This document shows, one piece after another, positions 17,742-27,234 of a stretch of DNA of 64,000 nt. Each line of letters begins with the position of its first letter. The first letter of the stretch is position 1. Origin of the DNA: an aff. Roholtiella sp. LEGE 12411. GTDB taxonomy: Bacteria > Cyanobacteriota > Cyanobacteriia > Cyanobacteriales > Nostocaceae. The notes below the pieces were generated by a model. The model was not told the DNA's origin, searched no databases, and worked only from the letters and a program-made list of their open reading frames with translations. The stretch is taken from NCBI RefSeq assembly GCF_015206995.1, contig NZ_JADEXR010000001.1:124001-188000 (forward strand), read 5' to 3'. The position numbers were made by a program, and so were the translations under genes.

Positions 17742-18866
17742 CTATTTACTAACTAAAACTGCTGCTATTTTTACTATCCTGTTTTCAAGGTAGTTCGTGA
17801 TTAATTCACCGTATACAGCTAGTGTTTCCTTACTCACCCGCTTGGCGCTAAACCGTTCTAGGTTTTGTTTGGCGCGGGATTTCCACTTGTGCATCTGTTT
17901 GGGGTCGCTGAGCAATTGCACCAAAGCATCTGCTAAAGTTAGGCTATCTTTAGGTGGCACCAAAAGACCAGCCTCTCGATTATCTAAAGTCTCAGGAATG
18001 CCATCTACATCACTGGCAATAATTGCACAGCCTGCTTCCCGCGCTTCTGTTAGCACCAAGCCAAAAGATTCGTGGTGTGAAGCTAGAACAAAGATATCAG
18101 TGGCTAGCATATAACGTTGTGGCTCTGGCTGGAAACCTTCAAAATGAATGCGTTGGCGCAGTTCGCCGCAGCGAAAAGGTATTTTTTGCACCATCGCCTC
18201 AAACATAGAGCGTTCTGGCCCATCTCCTATTAAATATAGATGTACTTGTGGAAAGTCTGCCGCAATTTTGACGAAGGCTTCAATTAACTCAACAATACCT
18301 TTACGAGAATACATCCCTGCTACTGTAGCGATCGCTGGACGGTACAATGGTAGTGGCTGGTAATCTTTAATACTCTTATGCCTGGGACTGTCTAATGTGC
18401 CATTGGAGACTACTCGTAATTTGCTCTTAGGTATACGACGCTGTACCATAGAATCAGCTACCGCATGACTAACTGCAATTACCCGGTCTGCTAATCCCAT
18501 CAGTACCGCACTACGCTGAAATTCATTGTGTACAGTAGAAACCAAACCATATTCACAACGCCTTCTAAGTACTCCTGCTAGCACAACTCCTGTCATCATG
18601 TGTGCATGGACTATATCCGGCTGAAACTTTTTTACTATCTCCTGATAACGCCAAGCAGCTTTAATCAGATTCAGCGGTGTTCGTGACTGATCTAGTTGAA
18701 AGTGGGTGACACCATGAGATTCTAGTAATGCTTTATATTCTCCCCCAGCAGACGCTACAGCAACATCATGACCGTCTTTTGATTGCAAACATGCCAAGTC
18801 TACGGCCACATTCACAATACCATTACCAATTTTTTGGATATGATTTGTAATATGTAATATACGCAT
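17742..18866 (-). CDS. Glycosyltransferase family 4 (GT-B)
   Basis: 374 residues. N-terminal acceptor half: ILHITNHIQKIGNGIVNVAV, then DIVHAHMMTGV. C-terminal nucleotide-sugar half: RVVSNGTLDS, ATVAGMYSRKGIVELIEAF and the EX7E motif in HHESFGLVLTEAREAGC. A cytosolic retaining enzyme that adds a sugar to a growing glycan; donor and acceptor cannot be read. Isolated from its neighbours, convergent with the aspartoacylase, but within a region of four glycan-related genes (PIG-L deacetylase, propeller protein, two more GT4 enzymes). Confidence 0.88.
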   Translation of the reverse strand: MRILHITNHIQKIGNGIVNVAVDLACLQSKDGHDVAVASAGGEYKALLESHGVTHFQLDQSRTPLNLIKAAWRYQEIVKKFQPDIVHAHMMTGVVLAGVLRRRCEYGLVSTVHNEFQRSAVLMGLADRVIAVSHAVADSMVQRRIPKSKLRVVSNGTLDSPRHKSIKDYQPLPLYRPAIATVAGMYSRKGIVELIEAFVKIAADFPQVHLYLIGDGPERSMFEAMVQKIPFRCGELRQRIHFEGFQPEPQRYMLATDIFVLASHHESFGLVLTEAREAGCAIIASDVDGIPETLDNREAGLLVPPKDSLTLADALVQLLSDPKQMHKWKSRAKQNLERFSAKRVSKETLAVYGELITNYLENRIVKIAAVLVSK

Positions 18867-18937
18867 TTATATGTTCTCCACAGCGGTTATTTGTAGCGAA
18901 TCGATAAGTTTCACCTGTAGAAATGCAATCTATAATT

Positions 18938-19053
18938 AAGCTGTTACGCAAATAAACTTGTATATTTCGCGCTGAGGTTGTCAAGAGTCAAAAGCTAGCT
19001 TGGACTTTGGACTCTTGATCTTGGACAGCCTAACCACAAGAATATTTGATCTA
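18938..19053. repeat. Family 3 repeat, copy B
   Basis: Shares AAGCTGTTACGCAAATAAAC, TTGTATATTTCGCGCTGAGG and GAATATTTGATCTA with 16468-16597. It differs by losing one GTCCACAGTCAAAAG unit. It lies upstream of the glycosyltransferase start at 18866 and 22 bp beyond the stop of the PIG-L gene. Confidence 0.6.
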
Positions 19054-19074
19054 GACGCCCATCAGCTTTGGATA

Positions 19075-19860
19075 CTAAGATTCAGCTTTAAAGAAGATTT
19101 CTTGCGTCCCTAAAAATTGCTTGATAAAGCCATGAGGTAGACTTTGAGTTTGAGAAATATATGAGGCGATCGCTCTGTTTTTCTTGTCTTTAACTGATGT
19201 AATTGGAAGATAGTAAGCTTTTGCTATATCCTGCAACTTCAATATAATAAATAGAGGTGCTCTCCATAATAACCAGATAGGGTATTGCAATACTTCAATT
19301 GTGATTTCTGATTGAGCAATTGCTTTTTGAATTAATTTATAAGTTTCCTCATGATCTTTATGGCAGTCTTTGCGATGGGGCACATAAACTTCCTCTGATT
19401 TATAATACTTTAGAAGTTCAATAATCTGTTCAATTATCTGTTGCCGTTCCTCATTCTTTAAATCTTGCAAAGTCCCATCTGGTTTTTCCAAAAAGTGTAT
19501 TTCTGAAGGACTTACTCCCAAAATTCCTAATGCTGTAACCGCTTCTCGTTTACGAATTTGGCTGATTTTTTCTTGAGAACTTGGCTCTGAACTACCCGAC
19601 CCTTGTCCATCTGTCAGAAAAACAACTATTACTGGTATCTCATGTTCGCGTTTCATAGCAATCATCCCACCACAGCCAAACGTTTCATCATCTTGGTGGG
19701 GAGAAAACACGATCGCCGATTTTTGGCTAAATACTAATGGCTTACTTCCCCAGCGTAAAATCCATTGAACTAGTAAGCTGGAATGGATATACTGCATCTG
19801 ATAAAGCCATGTATTTGGAATTAGTTTTTCTAACAGTTGAAGCTTTGTTTTGAGATTCAT
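19075..19860 (-). CDS. PIG-L family N-deacetylase
   Basis: 261 residues of the LmbE/PIG-L family, zinc enzymes that remove acetyl groups from N-acetylglucosamine-containing substrates. The active-site motif SPHQDDETFGCGG gives the PHxDDE zinc site, and HRKDCHKDHEETY supplies the third ligand His and the partner residues. The C-terminal part has hydrophobic stretches but no clear membrane anchor. Nearby glycosyltransferases suggest a role in making a deacetylated sugar in a surface polysaccharide or glycolipid. Confidence 0.85.
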   Translation of the reverse strand: MNLKTKLQLLEKLIPNTWLYQMQYIHSSLLVQWILRWGSKPLVFSQKSAIVFSPHQDDETFGCGGMIAMKREHEIPVIVVFLTDGQGSGSSEPSSQEKISQIRKREAVTALGILGVSPSEIHFLEKPDGTLQDLKNEERQQIIEQIIELLKYYKSEEVYVPHRKDCHKDHEETYKLIQKAIAQSEITIEVLQYPIWLLWRAPLFIILKLQDIAKAYYLPITSVKDKKNRAIASYISQTQSLPHGFIKQFLGTQEIFFKAES

Positions 19861-20138
19861 GATTACTGTCGTTTTTAGTAAAGTATGAGGGTATGTATTT
19901 GATTTATATACTTGCTTAAATATCTCATTTTTTCAAAAAACTAGTTTGATTAATTTAATACTTTTTAGCTGCTGTATAATATATTATTATCATAATGCAA
20001 TTAATAATTTGCACTATATAAAATCTATGTAAATTTATCAGATTAGACATAAAAAATAACTGATTAATTAATGTATTTTTATTGATAAAATCCTCGAATT
20101 TTTAATTTCCAGCAGTTAGCATTTTCATGAATCATACA

Positions 20139-20366
20139 TAGAGACGTTACATGTAACGTCTCTACAGGGTTTCGGGTTTTATTTATGTACTTCATATACC
20201 TGAAATCTGCTGTATAAAATATTAATTAATAATTTTTTAAATTAAAAATTATTTTTCTATGCAAAGCTTGTATGATAGGCATTGCAATGTATTGGTGTCA
20301 ACTTATAGCACTTTTCATGTATTGGAACCACATCTGTTGTAGGGGCAATTCATCAATTGCCCCTAC
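20139..20366. repeat. Two hairpins in the gap between PIG-L and propeller genes
   Basis: The first, 20139-20164, is TAGAGACGTTACA and its exact reverse complement, a variant of the dispersed GAGACGTT palindrome. The second, 20339-20366, is GTAGGGGCAATT-CATC-AATTGCCCCTAC, a 12 bp perfect stem starting four bases beyond the stop of the propeller gene (minus strand). It is the likely terminator of that gene. The rest of 19861-20370 is AT-rich and without a gene. Confidence 0.6.
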
Positions 20367-20370
20367 TTGC

Positions 20371-22593
20371 TTACCCCATCAGCCTATACATAATCACTTT
20401 TCCTTTCCAATCTTCTTCTACAAACACTAGGTGCTCACCCTTTGAACGCCGAAAAGCGCGGATACCATAAGGTATATCAATCCAGCCACTCTCACCTCCA
20501 ACTTCTGGGCCGGGTTTTAGCTTTTGTACTTGCGTTCCCGTTGCTATGTTGTAGACGTATACCTCCGCCGTTTTCATTGTCACGGCGAATACATATTCTC
20601 CAGCTACACTCATAGCAGCTGTGGACACTTCACGTTTGCCAGTAGTATCGTGTGGAATCACAATCCGATAACGGGGAGTGCGATTTCCTTGGCTCCAATT
20701 GTCAAAACGTGCAATTTCAGAACCAACGACTCCGTTATCATCACCGATCGCAGGATGATCTTCTGTGAAGCCTGACAAATACATAGTATCTGTTTCTGGG
20801 AAATATTCGATCCGCCGCAAATCTGTAAATATCTTCGGAGTGGTTTGCTTTTGCATCGAACTATAAGAATAGATGGGATTACCCTTGGTATCTATTCCTT
20901 GTAAAGGATAATGTCTAATGCCAGTACCATCTTGAGTTCGTAAGGTTTTCCAAACATCTCCTTTGCTGTCTACCCACCAGCCGCCGATGAAGGGATAATC
21001 TTTGCTACCATCATACTCATTTTTTTCAAACGTCCCATTGCCGTTACTATCCCGCCATATCCACTCTCCTTTTTCCGGTTGTTGTGGTGGCCAAGTTCCC
21101 CCAATCGATTTTTTATCTTCGCCATTAGTACCTACAAACATCCCAGATGGTATGGCAATTTTGCCATCTGTAGCTTGATTGAAACGATATATTTGCAGAA
21201 AGCTGCCATACATATTTGTGAGGAACAAAAAGGGCTTACCTTTGATGCGACGAACAAAGGTTCCATCTGGTGATGTATGCAATCGGGGATCTTGAGGATA
21301 TTTGACAGCGTTTAAAGTATAGCTCTTATAAGTCCATTGCTTACCAGCAGGCTGACTGTAATCCATCAAATAGTGTTCGTGCTTGGTGAATACGTCTATA
21401 CCATCAGTTTTAGGATCAGCATCAGCATTATCAACAAATATCAATCCTAGTAATTGCCACAACAGTTTTCCCGATGGTGAGAATTTCCGTAAATCCGTCC
21501 CAGATTTGTTAAAACCATTACTATTTATATAGATATTACCTGAGCTATCTGTACCTACTCCGGTAAGACCATAAAGTTTCAAATCTTGAACTTCACCCGG
21601 AATACCTGCATAAATACCGCCTTTTCGACCGAAACTACTCACCTGTACTGGTTTATCTTTGATGTCGTAAGTCAACATTTGTTGACGTGGCCCATTTTCT
21701 GCCACTAACAACCTACCTTGATTATCAAGTGCGATCGCTGTTGGTTCGATAACATCTGTAATCTGTTGAGGCAATTGCTTTCCAGTCTGAGAATAATGCA
21801 GAATCTTGGCAGAGTTACTACTATTTTCGCTTTGAATAATCCACAGATTTTCTTGTCTATCAACAGTTATCGCTCCCGGACGAGCAACGCTAAAGCTGCG
21901 AAGTTCTTTCATCGTGTCAGTATTGTAAACACGAATGCGATCGCTAGCAAAATCACTCACATACAACTCGCTTCCCGCAGTCGCTAATCCAGTGACTTCA
22001 CTTTTAGTGCTGGTGATTAACATACTTTTATCCCAGCCACGCCCTTCAGGAAATGGTGCAGGTTTCCCAGATAAGTCGTAACGTCTGACGCAGTACCAAT
22101 TTGTTCCTTCAGCAGGATAATCCTCTTTTGTCTCACCCATTGCACCTTGAATCATGGCAATGTAAATATATTTACTATTTACAGTCACGGCTTTACCACC
22201 ACTACGACTCCAGCCGTGAGTATCACCAATAGCACTAATTACTTTGCCATCTTTATATATTTCTGCTTCTGTTCCAGCTTCATCCCAATGGCTGTTAGTA
22301 TAGACTGTGCCATCGGCAGCAACATACATTGCTTCTATATTGTTTTGTACCCGCAGGTTTCCACTACCAAAAGTATTACCTATCCAAGATGTTTTGTACG
22401 TGAGTGCAGATGTTCCTGTTGTAGCCCAATCTGTTGTAATCCCAATGGAAGTAACAATTACTCCAACAGTTAGACTCAGTAAAAAGTTGAAAATTTTGCT
22501 CTTGTGCCAATGTCTAGTTTGAGATAGCTTCTTGATGCGCTGATTGAGCTTTTGACAGAATTTACCTAACTGTGGCAGTAATTTGTTTTTCAT
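20371..22593 (-). CDS. Secreted or membrane-anchored NHL/SMP-30-type beta-propeller protein
   Basis: 740 residues. A basic N-terminus rich in Lys (KLNQRIKKLSQTRHWHKSKI) precedes one hydrophobic helix at about 36-56 (FNFLLSLTVGVIVTSIGITT), so it is anchored to or exported across the inner membrane. The rest is repetitive, with blade-like units such as ITVDRQENLWIIQ, IALDNQGRLLVAENG and GTDSSGNIYINSNG, typical of NHL repeats and other six- or more-bladed propellers. No catalytic motif is evident. It sits in the glycan region and may bind or process extracellular polysaccharide; that is inference. Confidence 0.75.
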   Translation of the reverse strand: MKNKLLPQLGKFCQKLNQRIKKLSQTRHWHKSKIFNFLLSLTVGVIVTSIGITTDWATTGTSALTYKTSWIGNTFGSGNLRVQNNIEAMYVAADGTVYTNSHWDEAGTEAEIYKDGKVISAIGDTHGWSRSGGKAVTVNSKYIYIAMIQGAMGETKEDYPAEGTNWYCVRRYDLSGKPAPFPEGRGWDKSMLITSTKSEVTGLATAGSELYVSDFASDRIRVYNTDTMKELRSFSVARPGAITVDRQENLWIIQSENSSNSAKILHYSQTGKQLPQQITDVIEPTAIALDNQGRLLVAENGPRQQMLTYDIKDKPVQVSSFGRKGGIYAGIPGEVQDLKLYGLTGVGTDSSGNIYINSNGFNKSGTDLRKFSPSGKLLWQLLGLIFVDNADADPKTDGIDVFTKHEHYLMDYSQPAGKQWTYKSYTLNAVKYPQDPRLHTSPDGTFVRRIKGKPFLFLTNMYGSFLQIYRFNQATDGKIAIPSGMFVGTNGEDKKSIGGTWPPQQPEKGEWIWRDSNGNGTFEKNEYDGSKDYPFIGGWWVDSKGDVWKTLRTQDGTGIRHYPLQGIDTKGNPIYSYSSMQKQTTPKIFTDLRRIEYFPETDTMYLSGFTEDHPAIGDDNGVVGSEIARFDNWSQGNRTPRYRIVIPHDTTGKREVSTAAMSVAGEYVFAVTMKTAEVYVYNIATGTQVQKLKPGPEVGGESGWIDIPYGIRAFRRSKGEHLVFVEEDWKGKVIMYRLMG

Positions 22594-23571
22594 AAAATTC
22601 CTCAGCTTATAATTTCTTTTGAACGATCATTATTTCTGGAATTCCAAAAAAACATTGTTTTGATTGACTGTATATACATCACTGCATATAAATTAGTAAT
22701 TAACAGCTAAATATCACAAGTTTAATGTATATTTTTCTGCCACACCTGCATTTTTCAAATGTGTATTGACTAATTATATGTGTTATTAAGTATGCTGATG
22801 CAAATCAGTACCACTGTATAATATTTAAAGCCCTGATAATATCAATGCTGACGTAGAGATTATTGACCAAGTTGTACTGTTATAACTATTTGCACCCGTC
22901 TACTTACAATTATCTAAGTAATAAAGAAGGATTTTGAAAACCTAATTATTTACTATCTATTTAACAGTACACATATATAAATAACAAACAATTGGTATGA
23001 ATAATTTTGCTTTTACCAAAACTTTATGAAAACCACACCAACTTTTCAAGGTTATGCTAATAGTTATAAGCAAAAAATGTTGAGGTATTAATATTTACTT
23101 TTTAATAATGCTATTGGTAAATATTAATACAAAATTGTTTGCATTTCAATTGCTTTTATCCAAATTGAATTTTTAAGATTAAGGTTGATTCTTATAGGTA
23201 AAAAGCCTAAGAGTATTGTAAAAGCTTAGATATACAATTATTCGGCAAGTATCATATACATCATGATCAATGTTATTTTTTTAACAAAATAGATGTTTGA
23301 ATTGCCTTGTTGACAGAAAAATATAAATAGTTTATAAAGTAGTGTCCTTTGAAAAAATAAAATCTTTTTTCTAATGTATGTGCAAATTGAATTTTAATAA
23401 GTTAAATTTCTAATTTATCCATAAATAAAAATTAAATCTGTATGGAAGATAACTTTAAAAATGTGGATAATGCATAGAATAGCAGGAAACACTACTGAAT
23501 TTAAAAAAGGCGGTTGAGCTTGGTGCAAAAGTAAATTGACTCACGCTCAATAGATTATAGAGGACACGTTT
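22594..23571. other. Long AT-rich intergenic region (about 980 bp)
   Basis: It separates the divergent propeller and glycosyltransferase genes, so both promoters lie here. I see no coding frame with family motifs, no MITE family member and no HIP1 octamer. The length and AT richness are unusual beside the surrounding 60-300 bp gaps; a long leader or an unseen small RNA is possible. Confidence 0.4.
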
Positions 23572-24741
23572 TTGAAAAGTAACAAAGAAAGTTTTGATTC
23601 AGCATCTGCATCAATTCTAACTCTAGGATTAGGATGGTTTCCTCAAACACCCGGAGGTTTAGAAAGGTATATTTATGAACTAACTCATAAATTAGCAGCT
23701 AATCAAGACCAGGTTGAATTATGTGGAGTTGGTCTACCAGAAGCTGAACAAAATTTGCCAATCAAGCTGACTAACCTCGCTTCTCCTGATAGTGCTATTT
23801 GGCAACGTCTATGGTCAATTCGCACTAATTTCAAGAAAACAAGAGTTAGTAAACCAGATGCTATTAATCTGCATTTTGCATTATACAGTTTTCCAATTTT
23901 AGACCTTTTGCCTAAAGGAGTACCAATTACGTTTAACTTTCATGGCCCTTGGGCTTCTGAGAGTCAACAAGAGGTTGTTAATAAAAGACTGAGTATTGTT
24001 CTTAAGCATTGGCTAATAGAACAAAGCACTTATAATTGCTGCGATCGCTTTATTGTTCTTAGTAAAGCATTTGGCAAAATTTTACATCAACAATATCAAA
24101 TTCCGTGGAGTAAAATTCATGTTATTCCCGGTGGAGTGGATCTTAGCAAATTTCAAACCAACTTATCACCTCAAGAAGCTCGAATACAGCTAGGTTGGCC
24201 CAGTAATCGCCGTATCTTGTTTACATCTCGCCGTTTAGTACATCGAGTAGGACTTGATAAATTATTGGAAGCTATGGCGACAATTAAGCCGAGAATTCCA
24301 GATATTTGGCTGGCGATCGCAGGTCGTGGTCACATACAAGCTACACTACAACAACAAGCAACAGAATTAGGGCTAGATGATAACGTTAAATTTTTAGGTT
24401 TCATCCCTGATGAGCAGTTACCTATAGCTTACCAAGCTGCTGATTTAACAGTTATGCCCAGTCAATCTTTTGAAGGATTTGGATTAGCAATAGTTGAATC
24501 TTTAGCCTGTGGTACTCCCGTTATGTGTACTCCAGTTGGAGGAATGCCGGAAATTTTAGAAGCCTTTTCCCCAGATTTAATTACTACTTCTATTGAAGCT
24601 TCAAGTATCACAGAAAAATTAGAAAATGTCCTTTTGGGAAATATACCCATACCTTCACGAGAAGCCTGTCGTCAATACGCTACTACACACTACGACTGGA
24701 ATAAAATTGCCCAGGAAGTACGGAATATTCTATTAGCTTAA
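23572..24741 (+). CDS. Glycosyltransferase family 4 (GT-B)
   Basis: 389 residues. N-terminal half carries LGWFPQTPGGLERYIYELTH, the glycine-rich loop common in GT4 enzymes, then FNFHGPWASES. C-terminal half carries VIPGGVDLSKF, LFTSRRLVHRVGLDKLLEA and the EX7E motif in SFEGFGLAIVESLACG. The start is TTG at 23572, with GAGGAC seven bases upstream as the ribosome-binding site. The second glycosyltransferase follows 65 bp later on the same strand, so the two are likely co-transcribed. Donor and acceptor unknown. Confidence 0.87.
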   Translation: MKSNKESFDSASASILTLGLGWFPQTPGGLERYIYELTHKLAANQDQVELCGVGLPEAEQNLPIKLTNLASPDSAIWQRLWSIRTNFKKTRVSKPDAINLHFALYSFPILDLLPKGVPITFNFHGPWASESQQEVVNKRLSIVLKHWLIEQSTYNCCDRFIVLSKAFGKILHQQYQIPWSKIHVIPGGVDLSKFQTNLSPQEARIQLGWPSNRRILFTSRRLVHRVGLDKLLEAMATIKPRIPDIWLAIAGRGHIQATLQQQATELGLDDNVKFLGFIPDEQLPIAYQAADLTVMPSQSFEGFGLAIVESLACGTPVMCTPVGGMPEILEAFSPDLITTSIEASSITEKLENVLLGNIPIPSREACRQYATTHYDWNKIAQEVRNILLA

Positions 24742-24806
24742 ATAAATGTGATTTAGCTCTCCAATCTAGATAATAAATTGAAAATGGGGTACTAATAGGA
24801 GATGAT

Positions 24807-25982
24807 ATGAAAATTCTTTTTTTAGACCAAAGTGGTAAACCAGGTGGTGCAGAATTATGTTTAATAGATATTGCTAAACCATATCGCGATCGCGCTCTTG
24901 TCGGACTATTTGCGGATGGGTCTTTTAGAAAATTACTAGAGCAAAACCATATCCCGGTAGAAGTTCTCGCTAATCAAGCAATCCAGGTTCGCAAAGAAAG
25001 CAGTTTGGCTCAAGGATTAAAGAGTCTGGAGCAAATTGTACCTCTCATTACTAAAGTAGTAAAAATAGCTAGTAAATACGATTTGATTTATGCCAACACC
25101 CAAAAAGCATTAGTTGTAGGAGCATTGGCTAGTTTCTTCACTCGCCGTCCTCTGGTTTATCATTTACATGATATTCTTTCTATAGAACATTTCAGCCAAA
25201 CTAACCTTCGCATTGCTATTAATCTAGCTAATCGTTTTGCATCATTAGTAATTGCCAATTCTCAAGCTAGTAAAACAGCCTTTGTACAAGCGGGAGGAAA
25301 CCCAGATATTATCAAAGTTGTTTATAACGGCTTTGAACCAAAAATATATCAAACTAGCAAATCTGATATTAAGCAATTAAAGCAACAGTTAGGATTAGAA
25401 GGGCAATTTGTAGTCGGACACTTTAGCCGTCTTGCACCTTGGAAAGGGCAACATATTTTAATTACTGCACTTGCTGAGTGTCCGCCACAGGTGACAGCAC
25501 TTTTAGTTGGTGATGCATTATTTGGCGAACATGATTATGTCCAACAGTTGCATCAACAAATTGCTGAAATGGGCTTAGAAAACCGTGTTAAATTTTTAGG
25601 ATTTCGTTCAGATATTCCCCAGTTAATGGGCGCTTGTGAATTAGTGGCACATACCTCCACCGCCCCAGAACCATTTGGTAGAGTAATTATTGAGGCGATG
25701 CTATGCGGACGCCCTGTAGTAGCAGCAAAAGCTGGGGGTGCAATAGAATTAGTAGAACATGGGATCAATGGTTTTCTAGTGACACCAGGAAAACCCCAAG
25801 AACTTGCACAAGTGATTACAACCTGTCTTCAGGAGGTAGAAACAACTGCAACTATGGCTAATAATGCTCAGGCGATCGCTAGTCAGCGTTTTGATGTAAC
25901 AACTATTAATCAGCAAATCGCTCAACTGTTGTCCCAATATGGTTTAGATAAGCCTAGAACACCGATTCAGTATTCAAGATAG
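24807..25982 (+). CDS. Glycosyltransferase family 4 with a MITE-derived C-terminus
   Basis: 391 residues. DQSGKPGGAELCLIDIAK is the N-terminal glycine loop; VVYNGFEPKIYQ, VGHFSRLAPWKGQHILI and PEPFGRVIIEAMLCGRP give the donor half and EX7E motif. The ATG follows AGGAGATGAT, a good ribosome-binding site. The last eight codons (RTPIQYSR) and the stop lie inside the family 1 repeat that starts at 25957, so the original C-terminus was replaced or extended by its insertion. The catalytic core is complete, so function is probably retained. Likely operon with the preceding GT4. Confidence 0.87.
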   Translation: MKILFLDQSGKPGGAELCLIDIAKPYRDRALVGLFADGSFRKLLEQNHIPVEVLANQAIQVRKESSLAQGLKSLEQIVPLITKVVKIASKYDLIYANTQKALVVGALASFFTRRPLVYHLHDILSIEHFSQTNLRIAINLANRFASLVIANSQASKTAFVQAGGNPDIIKVVYNGFEPKIYQTSKSDIKQLKQQLGLEGQFVVGHFSRLAPWKGQHILITALAECPPQVTALLVGDALFGEHDYVQQLHQQIAEMGLENRVKFLGFRSDIPQLMGACELVAHTSTAPEPFGRVIIEAMLCGRPVVAAKAGGAIELVEHGINGFLVTPGKPQELAQVITTCLQEVETTATMANNAQAIASQRFDVTTINQQIAQLLSQYGLDKPRTPIQYSR

Positions 25983-26122
25983 GGGCGAGAAAAACCGATT
26001 ATTTCGTAGAGACGTTGCAATGCAACTGTAGAGACGTTGCAATGCAACGTCTCTACAGTCAACGATAATTGGTCGTTTTACCTAAAATAAATCGGGTTTT
26101 TGCGATTATTGAATCGATGCTC
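25957..26122. repeat. MITE-like element family 1, copy B, overlapping a gene end
   Basis: 166 bp flanked by TA (25955-25956 and 26123-26124), ends GAACACCGATTCAGTATT and inverted GAGCATCGATTCAATAAT. The central palindrome is partly duplicated (GTAGAGACGTTGCAATGCAA occurs twice), making this copy 22 bp longer than copy A. It is inverted relative to copy A at 11167-11310. Confidence 0.75.
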
Positions 26123-26249
26123 TAGAGGCTAAATCTCTTGTTATTTTTACATCTTGGTTTGTAAATAAATATCAAATCAAAATCGATAGAATACACCATA
26201 GTAGGGTGGGTATTACAATGCCTACCTTACAAGCAAAGTTCTAGTAAGT

Positions 26250-27125
26250 CTACCAGTTGCGCCATCCACCTTTGGGTGAGATTTCCTCAGTATATTTTGT
26301 TTCTTGACCTTGCAATAAAGATTGATATTCTGTGCTACTAGCCCAGCGGTCAATTTCTCGCGCTCGCAGCACTGGTACTGGATGGGTTAATTGGGCTGTG
26401 CGGGCTACCTTAACCATTTCACCTAGTTCAGTCTTGCTGATATCATCGTAAGCGCGAGCTTGATCAACAAAGGCATCCAGATTAAGTTGCGGTGCCAAGA
26501 TTGGAGAACCACCAGCCAATTTCATCAACACTGACATGACAACTTTGGGGTCTTGAGTTGCTAATAAAGCGGCGCGATCGCAGGTAAACTCAGCACAGCG
26601 TACCCATTCTAAAAGTTGTGCTTGTATCGCTTGGGCCAGGAAGGTTCCGACATTAGGCACAATTGCTGCTGCTAATATTAATAAATTTACAGGCGTCAAA
26701 TAAACGCTGTGGTCACACTTGAGATGCCCCAATTCATGGGCAATTACTGCCTGTATTTCTTCTGGTGTCAGAATATCAATCAGCGAGGTGTGCAGCACAA
26801 TAAAAGGCTGTTTACCCCTGACAGCAAAGGTGTAGGCATTAGGAGCCGGATGTTGCCGGACATACAACTGAGGTGGCTCTATATCCAGAATTTTGCAAGC
26901 TTCTAATAACAACTTGTGTAAATCGGGCAGTTGTTTTTCACCCACCAAAATGCTGGAGGCAATATTTTCCACATAAAAAACCTGCTCTGCCATTGGCCCA
27001 AGCCAGTTTCGTACCATCATGTCTATGCCTGGTATCTGCTTGAGAGTTTTGGTAGCTTCCAGATCTAATGGGTGACGAAATGAGTCGGCTTTTAAACCAA
27101 TCAGCGGGGTTTTAAAAAAGGACAT
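26250..27125 (-). CDS. M48 family zinc metallopeptidase
   Basis: 291 residues. IAHELGH (His130, Glu131, His134) is the HExxH zinc site, and Glu in RCAEFTCDRAALLA (about 179) is the third ligand typical of the M48/HtpX group. Hydrophobic segments at about 143-168 suggest membrane association. Such enzymes handle membrane-protein quality control. ATG start at 27125. It is 109 bp downstream of murA on the same strand, separated by a hairpin, so probably its own transcript. Confidence 0.88.
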   Translation of the reverse strand: MSFFKTPLIGLKADSFRHPLDLEATKTLKQIPGIDMMVRNWLGPMAEQVFYVENIASSILVGEKQLPDLHKLLLEACKILDIEPPQLYVRQHPAPNAYTFAVRGKQPFIVLHTSLIDILTPEEIQAVIAHELGHLKCDHSVYLTPVNLLILAAAIVPNVGTFLAQAIQAQLLEWVRCAEFTCDRAALLATQDPKVVMSVLMKLAGGSPILAPQLNLDAFVDQARAYDDISKTELGEMVKVARTAQLTHPVPVLRAREIDRWASSTEYQSLLQGQETKYTEEISPKGGWRNW

Positions 27126-27211
27126 GGTGCAGCAAGCTATAAAAAACGCAACTGTGGAATCTGGCTGTTTATCTAAAACAACCTCCCACAGATAGTATAA
27201 CGATTAAGTAG

Positions 27212-27228
27212 GGTGGGCATTGCCCACC
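27212..27228. terminator. Hairpin after murA
   Basis: GGTGGGCA-T-TGCCCACC, an 8 bp perfect stem 7 bases beyond the murA stop on the minus strand. It resembles a dispersed GTGGGCATTGCCCAC palindrome common in Nostoc and may end murA transcription. No U tract follows. Confidence 0.5.
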
Positions 27229-27234
27229 TAACCA

